Positions 53,043 to 60,831 of a stretch of DNA of 64,000 nt are shown here, one piece after another; the first letter of the stretch is position 1, and the number at the start of each line of letters is the position of its first letter. Source of the DNA: Anaeromonas frigoriresistens (GTDB taxonomy: Bacteria > Bacillota > Clostridia > Tissierellales > SIT17). The notes under the pieces are model-generated. The model saw only the letters and a program-made list of their open reading frames with translations, was not told the DNA's origin and ran no database searches. Both the position numbers and the translations under genes were made by a program. The stretch covers positions 62,001-126,000 of the forward strand of contig NZ_WSFT01000019.1 of the NCBI RefSeq assembly GCF_016820655.1, read 5' to 3'.

Positions 53043-54140
53043 ATGGGTACAATTATTATTACTGTAGGGGCAATTTCAGGCATTACAGGGATCCTAGCAT
53101 TCCTTCTTACCCTAGCAAAAAACACTATAGGAAATTATGGAGAAGTAATTATTAATATTAATGATGATGAGGACCATGTAGTAGATGGTGGTACTACTTT
53201 ACTTTCTGCTCTAATAGATGAGAAAATCTTTATCCCTTCTGCTTGTGGAGGTAAAGGTAGTTGTGGCTATTGTAAAGTAAAGGTAAATGAAGGAGCAGGC
53301 CCAATACTTCCTACAGAGCTAGGTTACCTTACACCAGAGGATAAAAAAGAAAATGTTAGACTCTCTTGTCAAGTAAAGGTAAAAAATGATTTCAAAATAG
53401 AAATTCCAGAAGAATTATTTAACGTACAGGAATATGAAGGTAAAGTTTCAAAAATAGTAGATCTAACCCCTACTATAAAGCATCTAACTTTCGATCTAAA
53501 AGAAGGAGAAATTGATTTTAAAGCTGGTCAATATGTCCAATTAAGAGCTCCTGAGTATAAAGGTAATGATGAAGAAGTTTATAGAGCATACTCAATAGCT
53601 TCATCACCATCTAAGAGAGATCAATTAGAGCTTATTATCGGATATGTAGAAGAAGGGATAGCAACAACTTATGTTCACCATCATTTAGAGGAAGATGAAG
53701 AAGTACTATTCAATGGACCTTATGGTGATTTCTTCTATCAAGATACTGATAGAGAAATGGTGATGGTAGCTATAGGTACAGGAATGGCTCCTATACTCTC
53801 AATTCTTTATCATATGGTAGAAAATAATATAAATAGAAAAGCTACATTCTACTTTGGAGCTAGATATTTAGAAGATTTATTCTTTGTAGAAGAACTACAA
53901 GAAATAGAAAAGAAACTTCCTAATTTTAAGTTTATTCCATCCTTGTCCAGAGCTAAAGAAGATGATAACTGGACTGGTGAAATAGGTAGAGTTACCGATG
54001 CTATAGAGAAATATATGGAAAGTGGTGAAAATAAAGAAGCTTATCTGTGTGGAAGTCCTAGAATGATAGATTCTACTGTTGAACTATTAAAGGAAAAAGG
54101 AATGCAAGAAGAATTAATATTCTATGATAAATTCGAATAA
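53043..54140 (+). CDS. nqrF: NQR subunit F (NADH dehydrogenase, 2Fe-2S and FAD)
   Basis: The NADH-oxidising subunit, 365 residues. One N-terminal membrane helix (4-24) is followed by a plant-type 2Fe-2S domain with Cys68, Cys74, Cys77 and Cys109 (SACGGKGSCGYCKV ... LSCQV). The FAD domain has YRAYSIASSPS and the NAD domain GTGMAPILSILYH, ending in LCGSPRMIDSTVELL. This subunit belongs to NQR and not to RNF, which uses RnfB/RnfC instead. It is somewhat shorter than the Vibrio protein (about 407). Confidence 0.95.
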   Translation: MGTIIITVGAISGITGILAFLLTLAKNTIGNYGEVIININDDEDHVVDGGTTLLSALIDEKIFIPSACGGKGSCGYCKVKVNEGAGPILPTELGYLTPEDKKENVRLSCQVKVKNDFKIEIPEELFNVQEYEGKVSKIVDLTPTIKHLTFDLKEGEIDFKAGQYVQLRAPEYKGNDEEVYRAYSIASSPSKRDQLELIIGYVEEGIATTYVHHHLEEDEEVLFNGPYGDFFYQDTDREMVMVAIGTGMAPILSILYHMVENNINRKATFYFGARYLEDLFFVEELQEIEKKLPNFKFIPSLSRAKEDDNWTGEIGRVTDAIEKYMESGENKEAYLCGSPRMIDSTVELLKEKGMQEELIFYDKFE

Positions 54141-54182
54141 AATGTAGAATAAAACTTTATTAAATTAATTTTCTCAAAAAAT

Positions 54183-54210
54183 TAACCCCTTGGTTTAAAC
54201 CAAGGGGTTA
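54183..54210. terminator. Bidirectional terminator after nqrF
   Basis: A perfect 28-base palindrome, TAACCCCTTGGTTT plus complement, between the convergent nqrF and peroxiredoxin genes. Confidence 0.9.
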
Positions 54211-54224
54211 TAATATCTATTCTA

Positions 54225-54746
54225 TTATAATAATTCTTCTCCTTCATCCCAATCTATTGGGCATAATCCACCAGTTTTAAGAGCTTTAAGTACACGAAGT
54301 GTTTCATCTACGCTACGACCTACATTTAAATCATGAACAACTGAATATCTTACTACACCTTCAGGATCTATAATGAATAATCCTCTTAAAGCTACTCCAT
54401 CTTCTTCTACTAGTATCCCATAGTCTCTTGCTACTTTCATAGTTTTATCTGCAGCTAATGGAAAATTAAGTTTTCCTAAATCGCTATTTATCCAAGCTTT
54501 ATGAGAATGCTCACTATCAGTACTTGCTCCTAATACTTCTGCTCCCTCTGCTTTAAAATCTTCATATCTCTTACTGTATGCTGTTATTTCTGTTGGACAT
54601 ACAAATGTAAAATCTAATGGGTAAAAGAACATTACTAACCATTTACCCTTATAATCATTTAATGATACTTCACCAAAGTTTTCTCCGTTACCTTCTACTG
54701 TTGCCATTTTAAAATCTGGTGCAGTTTTTCCTACTAATCTTTCCAT
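54225..54746 (-). CDS. 2-Cys peroxiredoxin
   Basis: A 173-residue thiol peroxidase of the AhpC/Prx1 type. The peroxidatic Cys is in DFTFVCPTEI, and the resolving Cys is in the C-terminal GGLCPIDWDEG. GASTDSEHSHKAWI and GVALRGLFIIDPEG are typical. It reduces hydrogen peroxide and organic peroxides with a thioredoxin-type or flavoprotein donor. No AhpF lies nearby. TTCGACA (54777-54783), the Spo0A-box core in complement, lies 30 bases upstream, but a 7-base match is weak. Confidence 0.94.
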   Translation of the reverse strand: MERLVGKTAPDFKMATVEGNGENFGEVSLNDYKGKWLVMFFYPLDFTFVCPTEITAYSKRYEDFKAEGAEVLGASTDSEHSHKAWINSDLGKLNFPLAADKTMKVARDYGILVEEDGVALRGLFIIDPEGVVRYSVVHDLNVGRSVDETLRVLKALKTGGLCPIDWDEGEELL

Positions 54747-54846
54747 TTATTAAATTCCTCCTTCAGTTATAAAAATTTCGACAGTATTATTTATTCCCCA
54801 AAAAAATATTATTAAACATCTAATTGATAATATTTTTCATTTATTT

Positions 54847-55083
54847 TTAATTCTCGTCTAATAAATCACTAATTTTTTCATAGTCGACTTCTATTAATTC
54901 CTCGATTGTACAATTTAACCCAGCACAAATCTTTAATATAGTCTCTAAACTAAGCGATTCTAATTTTCGATCATTATTCAATTTTGTTATTGTAGGATTT
55001 GATACTTTACAGATATCTCCTACATCAGAGACATTTTTTATCCCCTTCTGTGCCATTATCAATCTCAACTTAGATTTAATCAT
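54847..55083 (-). CDS. XRE-family HTH regulator
   Basis: A 78-residue Cro/CI-type protein of the YozG/HipB-like short group: IKSKLRLIMAQKGIKNVSDVGDICKVSNPTITKL has the HTH (short pieces: NVSDVGDICKVSNPTI), then LSLETILKICAGLNCTIEELIEV. It diverges from the Spo0E-like gene, and the shared intergenic region holds repeated TATAGTT half-sites. Confidence 0.85.
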   Translation of the reverse strand: MIKSKLRLIMAQKGIKNVSDVGDICKVSNPTITKLNNDRKLESLSLETILKICAGLNCTIEELIEVDYEKISDLLDEN

Positions 55084-55140
55084 ATAACTACGCTCCTAAA
55101 ATTCTCTCTATTATTATTATACACAATTCGACATTCAATG

Positions 55141-55211
55141 TATAGTTTGATTTTATTAAACTATATTTAATTTATTTCAAACTATAACTTGAAAAAATCA
55201 ATCTATAGTTA
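55141..55211. promoter_or_regulatory. Repeated TATAGTT half-sites between XRE and Spo0E genes
   Basis: TATAGTTT (55141-55148), AAACTATA (55158-55165), AAACTATA (55179-55186) and TATAGTTA (55204-55211) form facing pairs; the first pair has nine bases between arms. They suit binding by the XRE protein. A TTCGACA Spo0A-box core in complement is nearby at 55127-55133. Confidence 0.5.
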
Positions 55212-55261
55212 TATAATTATATTATAGAAAGTTGAAATCAAATGAACAAAGGGGGATAATT

Positions 55262-55438
55262 ATGTATAATAAAAGTACATTTTTAAAAATGGATGATAAG
55301 AGAGATAATCTTAATAATTTAATTGAGAGTTCAAATGACCTTACTAGTTCAGATATCATAAATTTAAGCCAAGAATTGGACAAGCTTATAATTGTATGCC
55401 AAGTTGAAATGAATAAGAAATCAGATAAAGTACATTAA
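55262..55438 (+). CDS. Spo0E-like sporulation phosphatase
   Basis: A 58-residue helical protein of the Spo0E-like aspartyl-phosphate phosphatase family. The signature SQELDKLI is present, preceded by two helices (NLNNLIESSNDLTSSDIINL). Members remove phosphate from Spo0A-P and delay sporulation. The usual SQELDXXI/L-XXY ends here with Cys in place of Tyr (LIIVCQ). The ATG after AAAGGGGG was chosen over an earlier ATG without a ribosome site. Confidence 0.85.
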   Translation: MYNKSTFLKMDDKRDNLNNLIESSNDLTSSDIINLSQELDKLIIVCQVEMNKKSDKVH

Positions 55439-55450
55439 ATTACATAAAAT

Positions 55451-55486
55451 AAAAAAGTCGCATCGTCTAGACGATGCGACTTTTTT
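55451..55486. terminator. Bidirectional terminator
   Basis: A perfect 36-base palindrome, AAAAAAGTCGCATCGTCT plus complement, between the Spo0E-like gene and the convergent transporter gene. Confidence 0.95.
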
Positions 55487-55489
55487 ATT

Positions 55490-57160
55490 TTATCTATATC
55501 CCATTAATACTGCTATTATTACAAATACTGAACCAAACACAAATAATACTCCTTGGAATTTAATTTGGAACTTAGCCCATTTACTCCAATCAAGTCTTGC
55601 TACTCCTAATACACCCATTAAACTTGCTGAGGTCGGAACTATTAAGTTAGTAAATCCATCACCTAACTGGAATGCCAATACTGCTACTTGCTTTGTCACT
55701 CCCACAAGTTCAGCTAATGGTGCCATAAGTGGCATCGTAAGAGCTGCTTGACCGGATCCAGATACTACAAAAAAGTTGAATACTGATTGGAATAAAAACA
55801 TTACCCATGCTGATGCAGCTGTTCCTAGTCCATCTATTGCATTTCCCATTCCATTTAATATTGTATTTAGTACTGAAGCTTCTGTTGCTGCTGCTCCTCC
55901 TAATACTAATACAATACCTTTAGCCATACCTACAACTAGTGCGGCACCTAATAAATCCTTAGCTCCATTTCTAAAGGATGAAGCTATATCGTTAATTCTC
56001 ATTCCATCTAATTTAAATATTACTCCAATAATTCCTGCAACTAAACCCATTACAAAGAATTGAGATGCAATCTCTGGAATATACCATGCATGAGCCATCA
56101 CTCCCCATACTAACCATACTATTCCAGCTAATATTGTTAATAATACTAAAATATGTCCTATACCAAATTTTACATTTAACGCTGCATTTTCTTTAAAATC
56201 ATCCCTAAAGTATGCATCAGAATGATAGGATATAGATCTAGTTGGATCCTTCTTTATTCTTCTAGCATACCAAAGGGTATATAATACTCCCATTGTAGTA
56301 AAGAATATAAACATAAAGACTCTAAAGCCCATTCCTGAACCTACTCTAACTCCAGCAACCCCTTGAGCTATTTGAACACTAAAAGGATTCATCCAGGAAG
56401 TTGCAAATCCTATCTGAGTAGCTACATAAGTAATCATAATTCCTGTAATAGCATCATACCCGAGACCTATTACTAAAGGTACAATTATCATGGCAAAGGC
56501 AATAGCCTCTTCTCCCATTCCAAAAACTGCTCCTCCTACAGCAAAGAGAATGAATATTACCGGTATTATTGCTATTTCCATACCCTTAGTCTTATCTATC
56601 ATCTTTAATAGACCAGCCTCAATTGCTCCAGTTCTTAAGATAATTCCAAAAGCTCCACCTATGATTAATATAAATGCTACTACTCCTACAGCAGATCCCC
56701 ATTTACTACCGCTTACTAATCCTTCAAATACATAGTTTAGAACTCCTAACTCTCCTCCACCTTTAAAAAGAGGGATTCCTTCTTTGATTTTCTCTCCATC
56801 TTCATTTAATGCCGGTTGATAATCTCCATACTCTTTCATAGCAATGAACATAAGATTGTCATTTTCATCTCTGTACTCAACAGCTTCATCTTCTACAGTT
56901 AGTAGTACTTCTCCACCAGAATCAAACACTTCATTTCCTTGAATTGCAAAATTCTTTCCTCCAGCTTCGAAATTGCCATCTCCATCCACTTCAATTGCTC
57001 TGTTATCTGTGTTAACAACCTTGTAATTTACATCAAAACTTCCAACAGGTATAAGATATGTTAGTAGTGCTGCAACTAATACTACGCAGAAAATGATTAC
57101 ATAAGTATCAGGCATCTGCCAAGCTCTTGGCTTGTTAAATTCTTTAGATTTAGTTGACAT
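55490..57160 (-). CDS. YfcC-family transporter under sigma-54 control
   Basis: A 556-residue integral membrane protein of the YfcC/arginine-ornithine-antiporter-like family with about twelve helices. A 110-residue extracytoplasmic segment follows helix 1 (YLIPVGSFDVNYKVVNTDNR). The core shows GGAFGIILRTGAIEAGLLKM, FGMGEEAIAFAMIIVP, MNPFSVQIAQGVAGVRVGSG and VSGSGQAALTMPLMAPLA. Transport of amino acids, dipeptides or dicarboxylates is possible. A -24/-12 promoter lies just upstream, and a sigma-54 activator gene is next to it, followed by isoaspartyl dipeptidase, suggesting uptake of a peptide or amino acid. Confidence 0.88.
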   Translation of the reverse strand: MSTKSKEFNKPRAWQMPDTYVIIFCVVLVAALLTYLIPVGSFDVNYKVVNTDNRAIEVDGDGNFEAGGKNFAIQGNEVFDSGGEVLLTVEDEAVEYRDENDNLMFIAMKEYGDYQPALNEDGEKIKEGIPLFKGGGELGVLNYVFEGLVSGSKWGSAVGVVAFILIIGGAFGIILRTGAIEAGLLKMIDKTKGMEIAIIPVIFILFAVGGAVFGMGEEAIAFAMIIVPLVIGLGYDAITGIMITYVATQIGFATSWMNPFSVQIAQGVAGVRVGSGMGFRVFMFIFFTTMGVLYTLWYARRIKKDPTRSISYHSDAYFRDDFKENAALNVKFGIGHILVLLTILAGIVWLVWGVMAHAWYIPEIASQFFVMGLVAGIIGVIFKLDGMRINDIASSFRNGAKDLLGAALVVGMAKGIVLVLGGAAATEASVLNTILNGMGNAIDGLGTAASAWVMFLFQSVFNFFVVSGSGQAALTMPLMAPLAELVGVTKQVAVLAFQLGDGFTNLIVPTSASLMGVLGVARLDWSKWAKFQIKFQGVLFVFGSVFVIIAVLMGYR

Positions 57161-57200
57161 TTAACTTCCCCCTTTTAATTTTTATTCATTATTATATATT

Positions 57201-57217
57201 TGCAAAAGCTATGCCAA
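57201..57217 (-). promoter_or_regulatory. Sigma-54 promoter of the YfcC-type transporter
   Basis: On the minus strand TTGGCATAGCTTTTGCA: GG and GC are ten bases apart, as in TGGCAC-N5-TTGC. It lies about 40 bases before the start codon and within the gap after the activator gene. Confidence 0.85.
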
Positions 57218-57285
57218 TAATAAAAGAGGGAAAATTAATAATATTTAGAATATTTTTATCTGTTATGGTTTTTATTTGGTTGCCA

Positions 57286-59337
57286 TTAAACCATCTTTTC
57301 ACCCATTATAACCATTAAATACTTCTTTCCTTTAGATGTTAAGATAGTTCCATGTTTACCTCGTTTTTTTAATATAAAGCCCATTCTCTCCAATTCATCT
57401 AACCTATTTCTCATTTGATATTTAGTAAGCTCATAGTCTGTCCCCAAAGTTTCCTCTGATAATCTAGTTCTTCCTACTACCTTATTATACTTATTTAATT
57501 GATATATTTTTTCTAATATATATAGTTGTTCATCACTCAAGTCTATATCTTCATTTATATCTTTTTGTTCTAAATCTATCTCTCTCTCTTGGAAAAAGCT
57601 TTCATCTGGAATGTCTCTTAAGGTTATCTGGTTACCTTCTCTAACCGCCATCATATAACTTAGTATGTTTTTTAATTCTCTAATATTTCCATACCAATTA
57701 TATTTTAATAGCATTTCAATAACTTCCTTTGATATCTTTATATCTTCTCTTGTTTCTGTCTTGATAAAATAATTCATCAAATCAATAATATCTTCTTTTC
57801 TTTCTCTTAAGGGAGGAATTTTGATATAGCCCATTTTAAGTCTATAATATAGATCTTTTCTAAATTCTCTATTATTTACTAAATTGGTTAAATCTCTATT
57901 AGTTGCAGCAATAACCCTTACATCTATAGATTTAATATCTGTACCGCCAATCCTCATTACTTCCCTCTCTTGAAGAACTCTTAATAACCTAGCTTGGACT
58001 TTTGCTGATATATCTCCTATTTCATCTAAGAATATGGTTCCTTCATTAGCTTGTTCAAATAATCCAGCTTTCCCACCTTTTTTAGCTCCAGTAAATGCGC
58101 CTTCCTCATATCCAAATAACTCACTTTCTATTAATTCATCGGGTAATGCACTAAAATTTACTGCTAGAAAAGGTCCTTTTTTTCGTTTTGATTCATTATG
58201 TATTGCACTAGCTAATAACTCTTTCCCCGTTCCACTTTCTCCTTCTATTAAAATAGTAATTTCAGTTCTAGATAATTTTTTGGAAATATATTTTAAGTGA
58301 CTAATCTTTTCGCTTTCACCTACTATATCCTCAAAGGTATACTTGCCATAAAAGCCTTTAGTAACTAATTCTTTACCTAATTTGTCATTTTCAATAACTT
58401 CATTTATATTCTTAAATGTTACTATAGTTGAATCACTTTTTGGTAATTGTATCTTATGAACCATCATCTCTTTATCGTTTATATTAAAAACTTCTCCTTT
58501 TTCAACAGTATTATCCATAAGAAAAGTTAGAAGGTTTTTATTATATATTACATTCTTCAATAGTTTTCCTGCTACTTTATTATATCCTCTATTCAGCATC
58601 TTTTTAAGGTTTTCATTAAACACACTAATATATCCTTCTTTATCATACACTAACAAACCATCGTTTAGTCCATCAATAACCAAGTTGAGATGTTCATTCA
58701 AATCAGATATTTCATTACTAGATATAGCTAAACGCTTTGCTACATTTATAATTTTTTTTAAAAATTTCTGAGAAAATTGTCCTGCTTTTTGATCTATGAT
58801 ATCTAGTTTATTAAGTATTTTAGTTATAGTAGTAAAATCCATGATTCTAGGCCCTATATCATAGATTTGCTTAATACCTATAGGAACTTTATCTACTTCT
58901 CCTGGAGTGATAGCTACTTCTATATTATTTATTAACTCATTACATCCTGGATAATAGGGAATGTATTTTATATAATCTATCCCTAGCTTTTCAAGGGCTT
59001 TTATACCTTCTTGTGCTGTCTGTTTAACGTCATTTACAAATAGAACCTCTGTATTTTGAGGTAATAAAACGATTTCATCGATATGATAGTGACTTATAGT
59101 TCTATTAGCTACAATTATTTCACAGTTTTTATCTATTTTTTCCATTTCAAATATTTCTTCTTTAGCTGTGTCACTTGATATTATTATTAAGTCGTCTGTT
59201 ATAACATCCTTTATTCCCTCATCTATAGCATAACTTTTAATTTGTGCCACATCTTCTAGATACTCCTGTAGTTGTTTATGTAATGTTTCTTTTGTATGGG
59301 TGCCCCCTGCTATTAAAGATATATTTTTCTTTAGCAT
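57286..59337 (-). CDS. Sigma-54 enhancer-binding regulator with winged-helix tail
   Basis: A 683-residue bacterial enhancer-binding protein. Residues 1-195 form an unassigned sensor (PrpR_N-like in layout), and about 210-320 a PAS domain (VIDGLNDGLLVYDKEGYISVFNE). The AAA+ domain has Walker A GESGTGKELLA, the sigma-54-contacting GAFTGA, GTIFLDEIGD and the arginine fingers in FRKDLYYRL. The C-terminus (from about 600) is not the usual Fis-type HTH but looks like a winged helix (LTKYQMRNRLDELERMGFIL). It likely activates the flanking transporter and iadA promoters. Confidence 0.93.
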   Translation of the reverse strand: MLKKNISLIAGGTHTKETLHKQLQEYLEDVAQIKSYAIDEGIKDVITDDLIIISSDTAKEEIFEMEKIDKNCEIIVANRTISHYHIDEIVLLPQNTEVLFVNDVKQTAQEGIKALEKLGIDYIKYIPYYPGCNELINNIEVAITPGEVDKVPIGIKQIYDIGPRIMDFTTITKILNKLDIIDQKAGQFSQKFLKKIINVAKRLAISSNEISDLNEHLNLVIDGLNDGLLVYDKEGYISVFNENLKKMLNRGYNKVAGKLLKNVIYNKNLLTFLMDNTVEKGEVFNINDKEMMVHKIQLPKSDSTIVTFKNINEVIENDKLGKELVTKGFYGKYTFEDIVGESEKISHLKYISKKLSRTEITILIEGESGTGKELLASAIHNESKRKKGPFLAVNFSALPDELIESELFGYEEGAFTGAKKGGKAGLFEQANEGTIFLDEIGDISAKVQARLLRVLQEREVMRIGGTDIKSIDVRVIAATNRDLTNLVNNREFRKDLYYRLKMGYIKIPPLRERKEDIIDLMNYFIKTETREDIKISKEVIEMLLKYNWYGNIRELKNILSYMMAVREGNQITLRDIPDESFFQEREIDLEQKDINEDIDLSDEQLYILEKIYQLNKYNKVVGRTRLSEETLGTDYELTKYQMRNRLDELERMGFILKKRGKHGTILTSKGKKYLMVIMGEKMV

Positions 59338-59365
59338 TTTATCTTCCTCCCCATAATTATTTAGT

Positions 59366-59401
59366 TATAACAAAAGCCTATACTTTGTTAGTACAGGCTT
59401 T
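59366..59401 (-). terminator. Terminator after iadA
   Basis: AAAGCCTGTAC pairs with GTATAGGCTTT (one mismatch) around a seven-base loop; TTTTGTT follows on the minus strand. Confidence 0.75.
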
Positions 59402-59429
59402 AATATATTATACTATTTTTATTCATACT

Positions 59430-60605
59430 TTAGTTCTCAAATGTACCTTTTACTTTTATTTCTTTATTTTTAATCATTACCTTACCCATAGCTATCACTG
59501 TATCTATATCTAAGGAGTCTTTATCTAAAAGAACTACATCTGCATCTTTTTCTTCCTTTAAGTATCCTTTGGAATTTAATTTTAATATATCTGCTGGATT
59601 AGAGGTTATAACTCTTAGAGAATCCTCTATAGATACCCCTACATCTTTAATAGCCTCTTGGACAGCTTCATATAAAGATCTTACTTGACCTACTTGCAAA
59701 CCTATATATACTCCATCTTCATCAAAATCTGGAAGACTTCCTTGGCCATCTGAAGTAAAGGTTATGTTTTTATTAGACACTCCATTATCTATCATTCTTT
59801 TTAGTGCTTCACCACATTTTACCTCTCCTTCTTCTAGAAATTTCTCTGTAGTACTTGTAGTAAAGTCAACATATCCACCTTTTTTTGCATATTTTATTGC
59901 ATCCTCAAAAAGATAAGGGTTTCTATTCATGTGAGTGGGTAAAAATTGGGTAATTGGTATATCATATTTTTCAACTACTTCTAATATTAGTTTAGTAGTG
60001 TCTTTGCTATCTCCCATATGAGCATTCACCATACCAGCTTTCCCTGAAAGTATTCCCCCAACTCTTGCTTCCGCTGTCAGTCTTGCTAACTCCGCTGCTG
60101 TAGGCTGAGAAGATCTATGATCTGCTAATGATATTTCTCCTGTTCCAATAATTTTATCTATCAATATTATATCGTCTTGGATATTTCCCGTTACTGTTCT
60201 AACTGGAATTTGATATGATCCAGTATGTACAAAACATGTTACTCCTTCTTCTTCTAATCCTCTTGCTTTTGCTATTAAGTTAGACATGGTTCTAGTAGTA
60301 CCATCCGTTCCTAGTACACCTACTACCGTAGTAACCCCTCCTGTAGTTATATCTGTTAATTGTATTTCGGGAGTTCTGGTTTTAAAGCTTCCTTCTCCTC
60401 CACCACCACAGATATGAACATGAGAATCAATAAATCCAGGAACTACTAATTTGTTTGTTGCATCAATTACTTCCATATCTACAAAATCCTTTGGAACTTC
60501 GATATTATCAGATATATATCCAATCTTATCTCCTGTAATTAATATATCTTTCTTTCCTAAGTATTTTGGATTATATACTTCTCCATTTTTTATTAATTTT
60601 AACAT
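59430..60605 (-). CDS. iadA: Isoaspartyl dipeptidase
   Basis: Zinc amidohydrolase of 391 residues that cleaves beta-aspartyl dipeptides formed by protein damage. Seen: the HXH metal motif in VVPGFIDSHVHICGGGGEGSF, the signature GGVTTVVGVLGTDG, the catalytic region SLADHRSSQP, VNAHMGDS, LPTHMNRNPYLFEDA, and the second aspartate in FTSDGQGSLPDFD. The ATG after AAAGGAG was chosen; the upstream ATG lies only a few bases from the expected sigma-54 transcription start. It probably feeds aspartate and amino acids into catabolism together with the YfcC-type transporter. Confidence 0.95.
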   Translation of the reverse strand: MLKLIKNGEVYNPKYLGKKDILITGDKIGYISDNIEVPKDFVDMEVIDATNKLVVPGFIDSHVHICGGGGEGSFKTRTPEIQLTDITTGGVTTVVGVLGTDGTTRTMSNLIAKARGLEEEGVTCFVHTGSYQIPVRTVTGNIQDDIILIDKIIGTGEISLADHRSSQPTAAELARLTAEARVGGILSGKAGMVNAHMGDSKDTTKLILEVVEKYDIPITQFLPTHMNRNPYLFEDAIKYAKKGGYVDFTTSTTEKFLEEGEVKCGEALKRMIDNGVSNKNITFTSDGQGSLPDFDEDGVYIGLQVGQVRSLYEAVQEAIKDVGVSIEDSLRVITSNPADILKLNSKGYLKEEKDADVVLLDKDSLDIDTVIAMGKVMIKNKEIKVKGTFEN

Positions 60606-60644
60606 AGTAAAAACTCCTTTCATAAACAATCTATTACAATTATA

Positions 60645-60660
60645 TGCATCTTTTATGCCA
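60645..60660 (-). promoter_or_regulatory. Sigma-54 promoter of iadA
   Basis: On the minus strand TGGCATAAAAGATGCA: GG and GC are separated by ten bases; the -12 is ATGC where TTGC is usual. The start codon chosen is 40 bases downstream of the -12. Confidence 0.75.
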
Positions 60661-60716
60661 TAATTTTGTATTACAAATCCCTAAGATTCTGTTCATAAGT
60701 ATATTTTCAGTTTGTG

Positions 60717-60746
60717 TTTGGTGTTATTTGGTGTTGTTTAGTATTT
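60717..60746. repeat. Three tandem decamers upstream of the iadA promoter
   Basis: TTTGGTGTTA, TTTGGTGTTG and TTTAGTATTT follow head to tail with a 10-base period, 60-90 bases upstream of the -24/-12 promoter. One-turn spacing suits binding by the sigma-54 activator on one face of DNA. Confidence 0.5.
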
Positions 60747-60831
60747 TTATGGTCTAAATTAATCACCACTATATTAATTATACCCCTATTTTAGTGAAGT
60801 AGTTAATAAATTTATTATGCCCTTAAAATCT

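Noticed and set aside
50231-54140. RNF complex (rnfDGEAB)
   Set aside because: The first four subunits fit either complex, but the last gene has the NqrF 2Fe-2S/FAD/NAD layout, and no rnfB or rnfC is present.
54777-54783. Spo0A box before the peroxiredoxin gene
   Set aside because: A lone 7-base match is expected several times by chance in a window of this size and has no second copy nearby.
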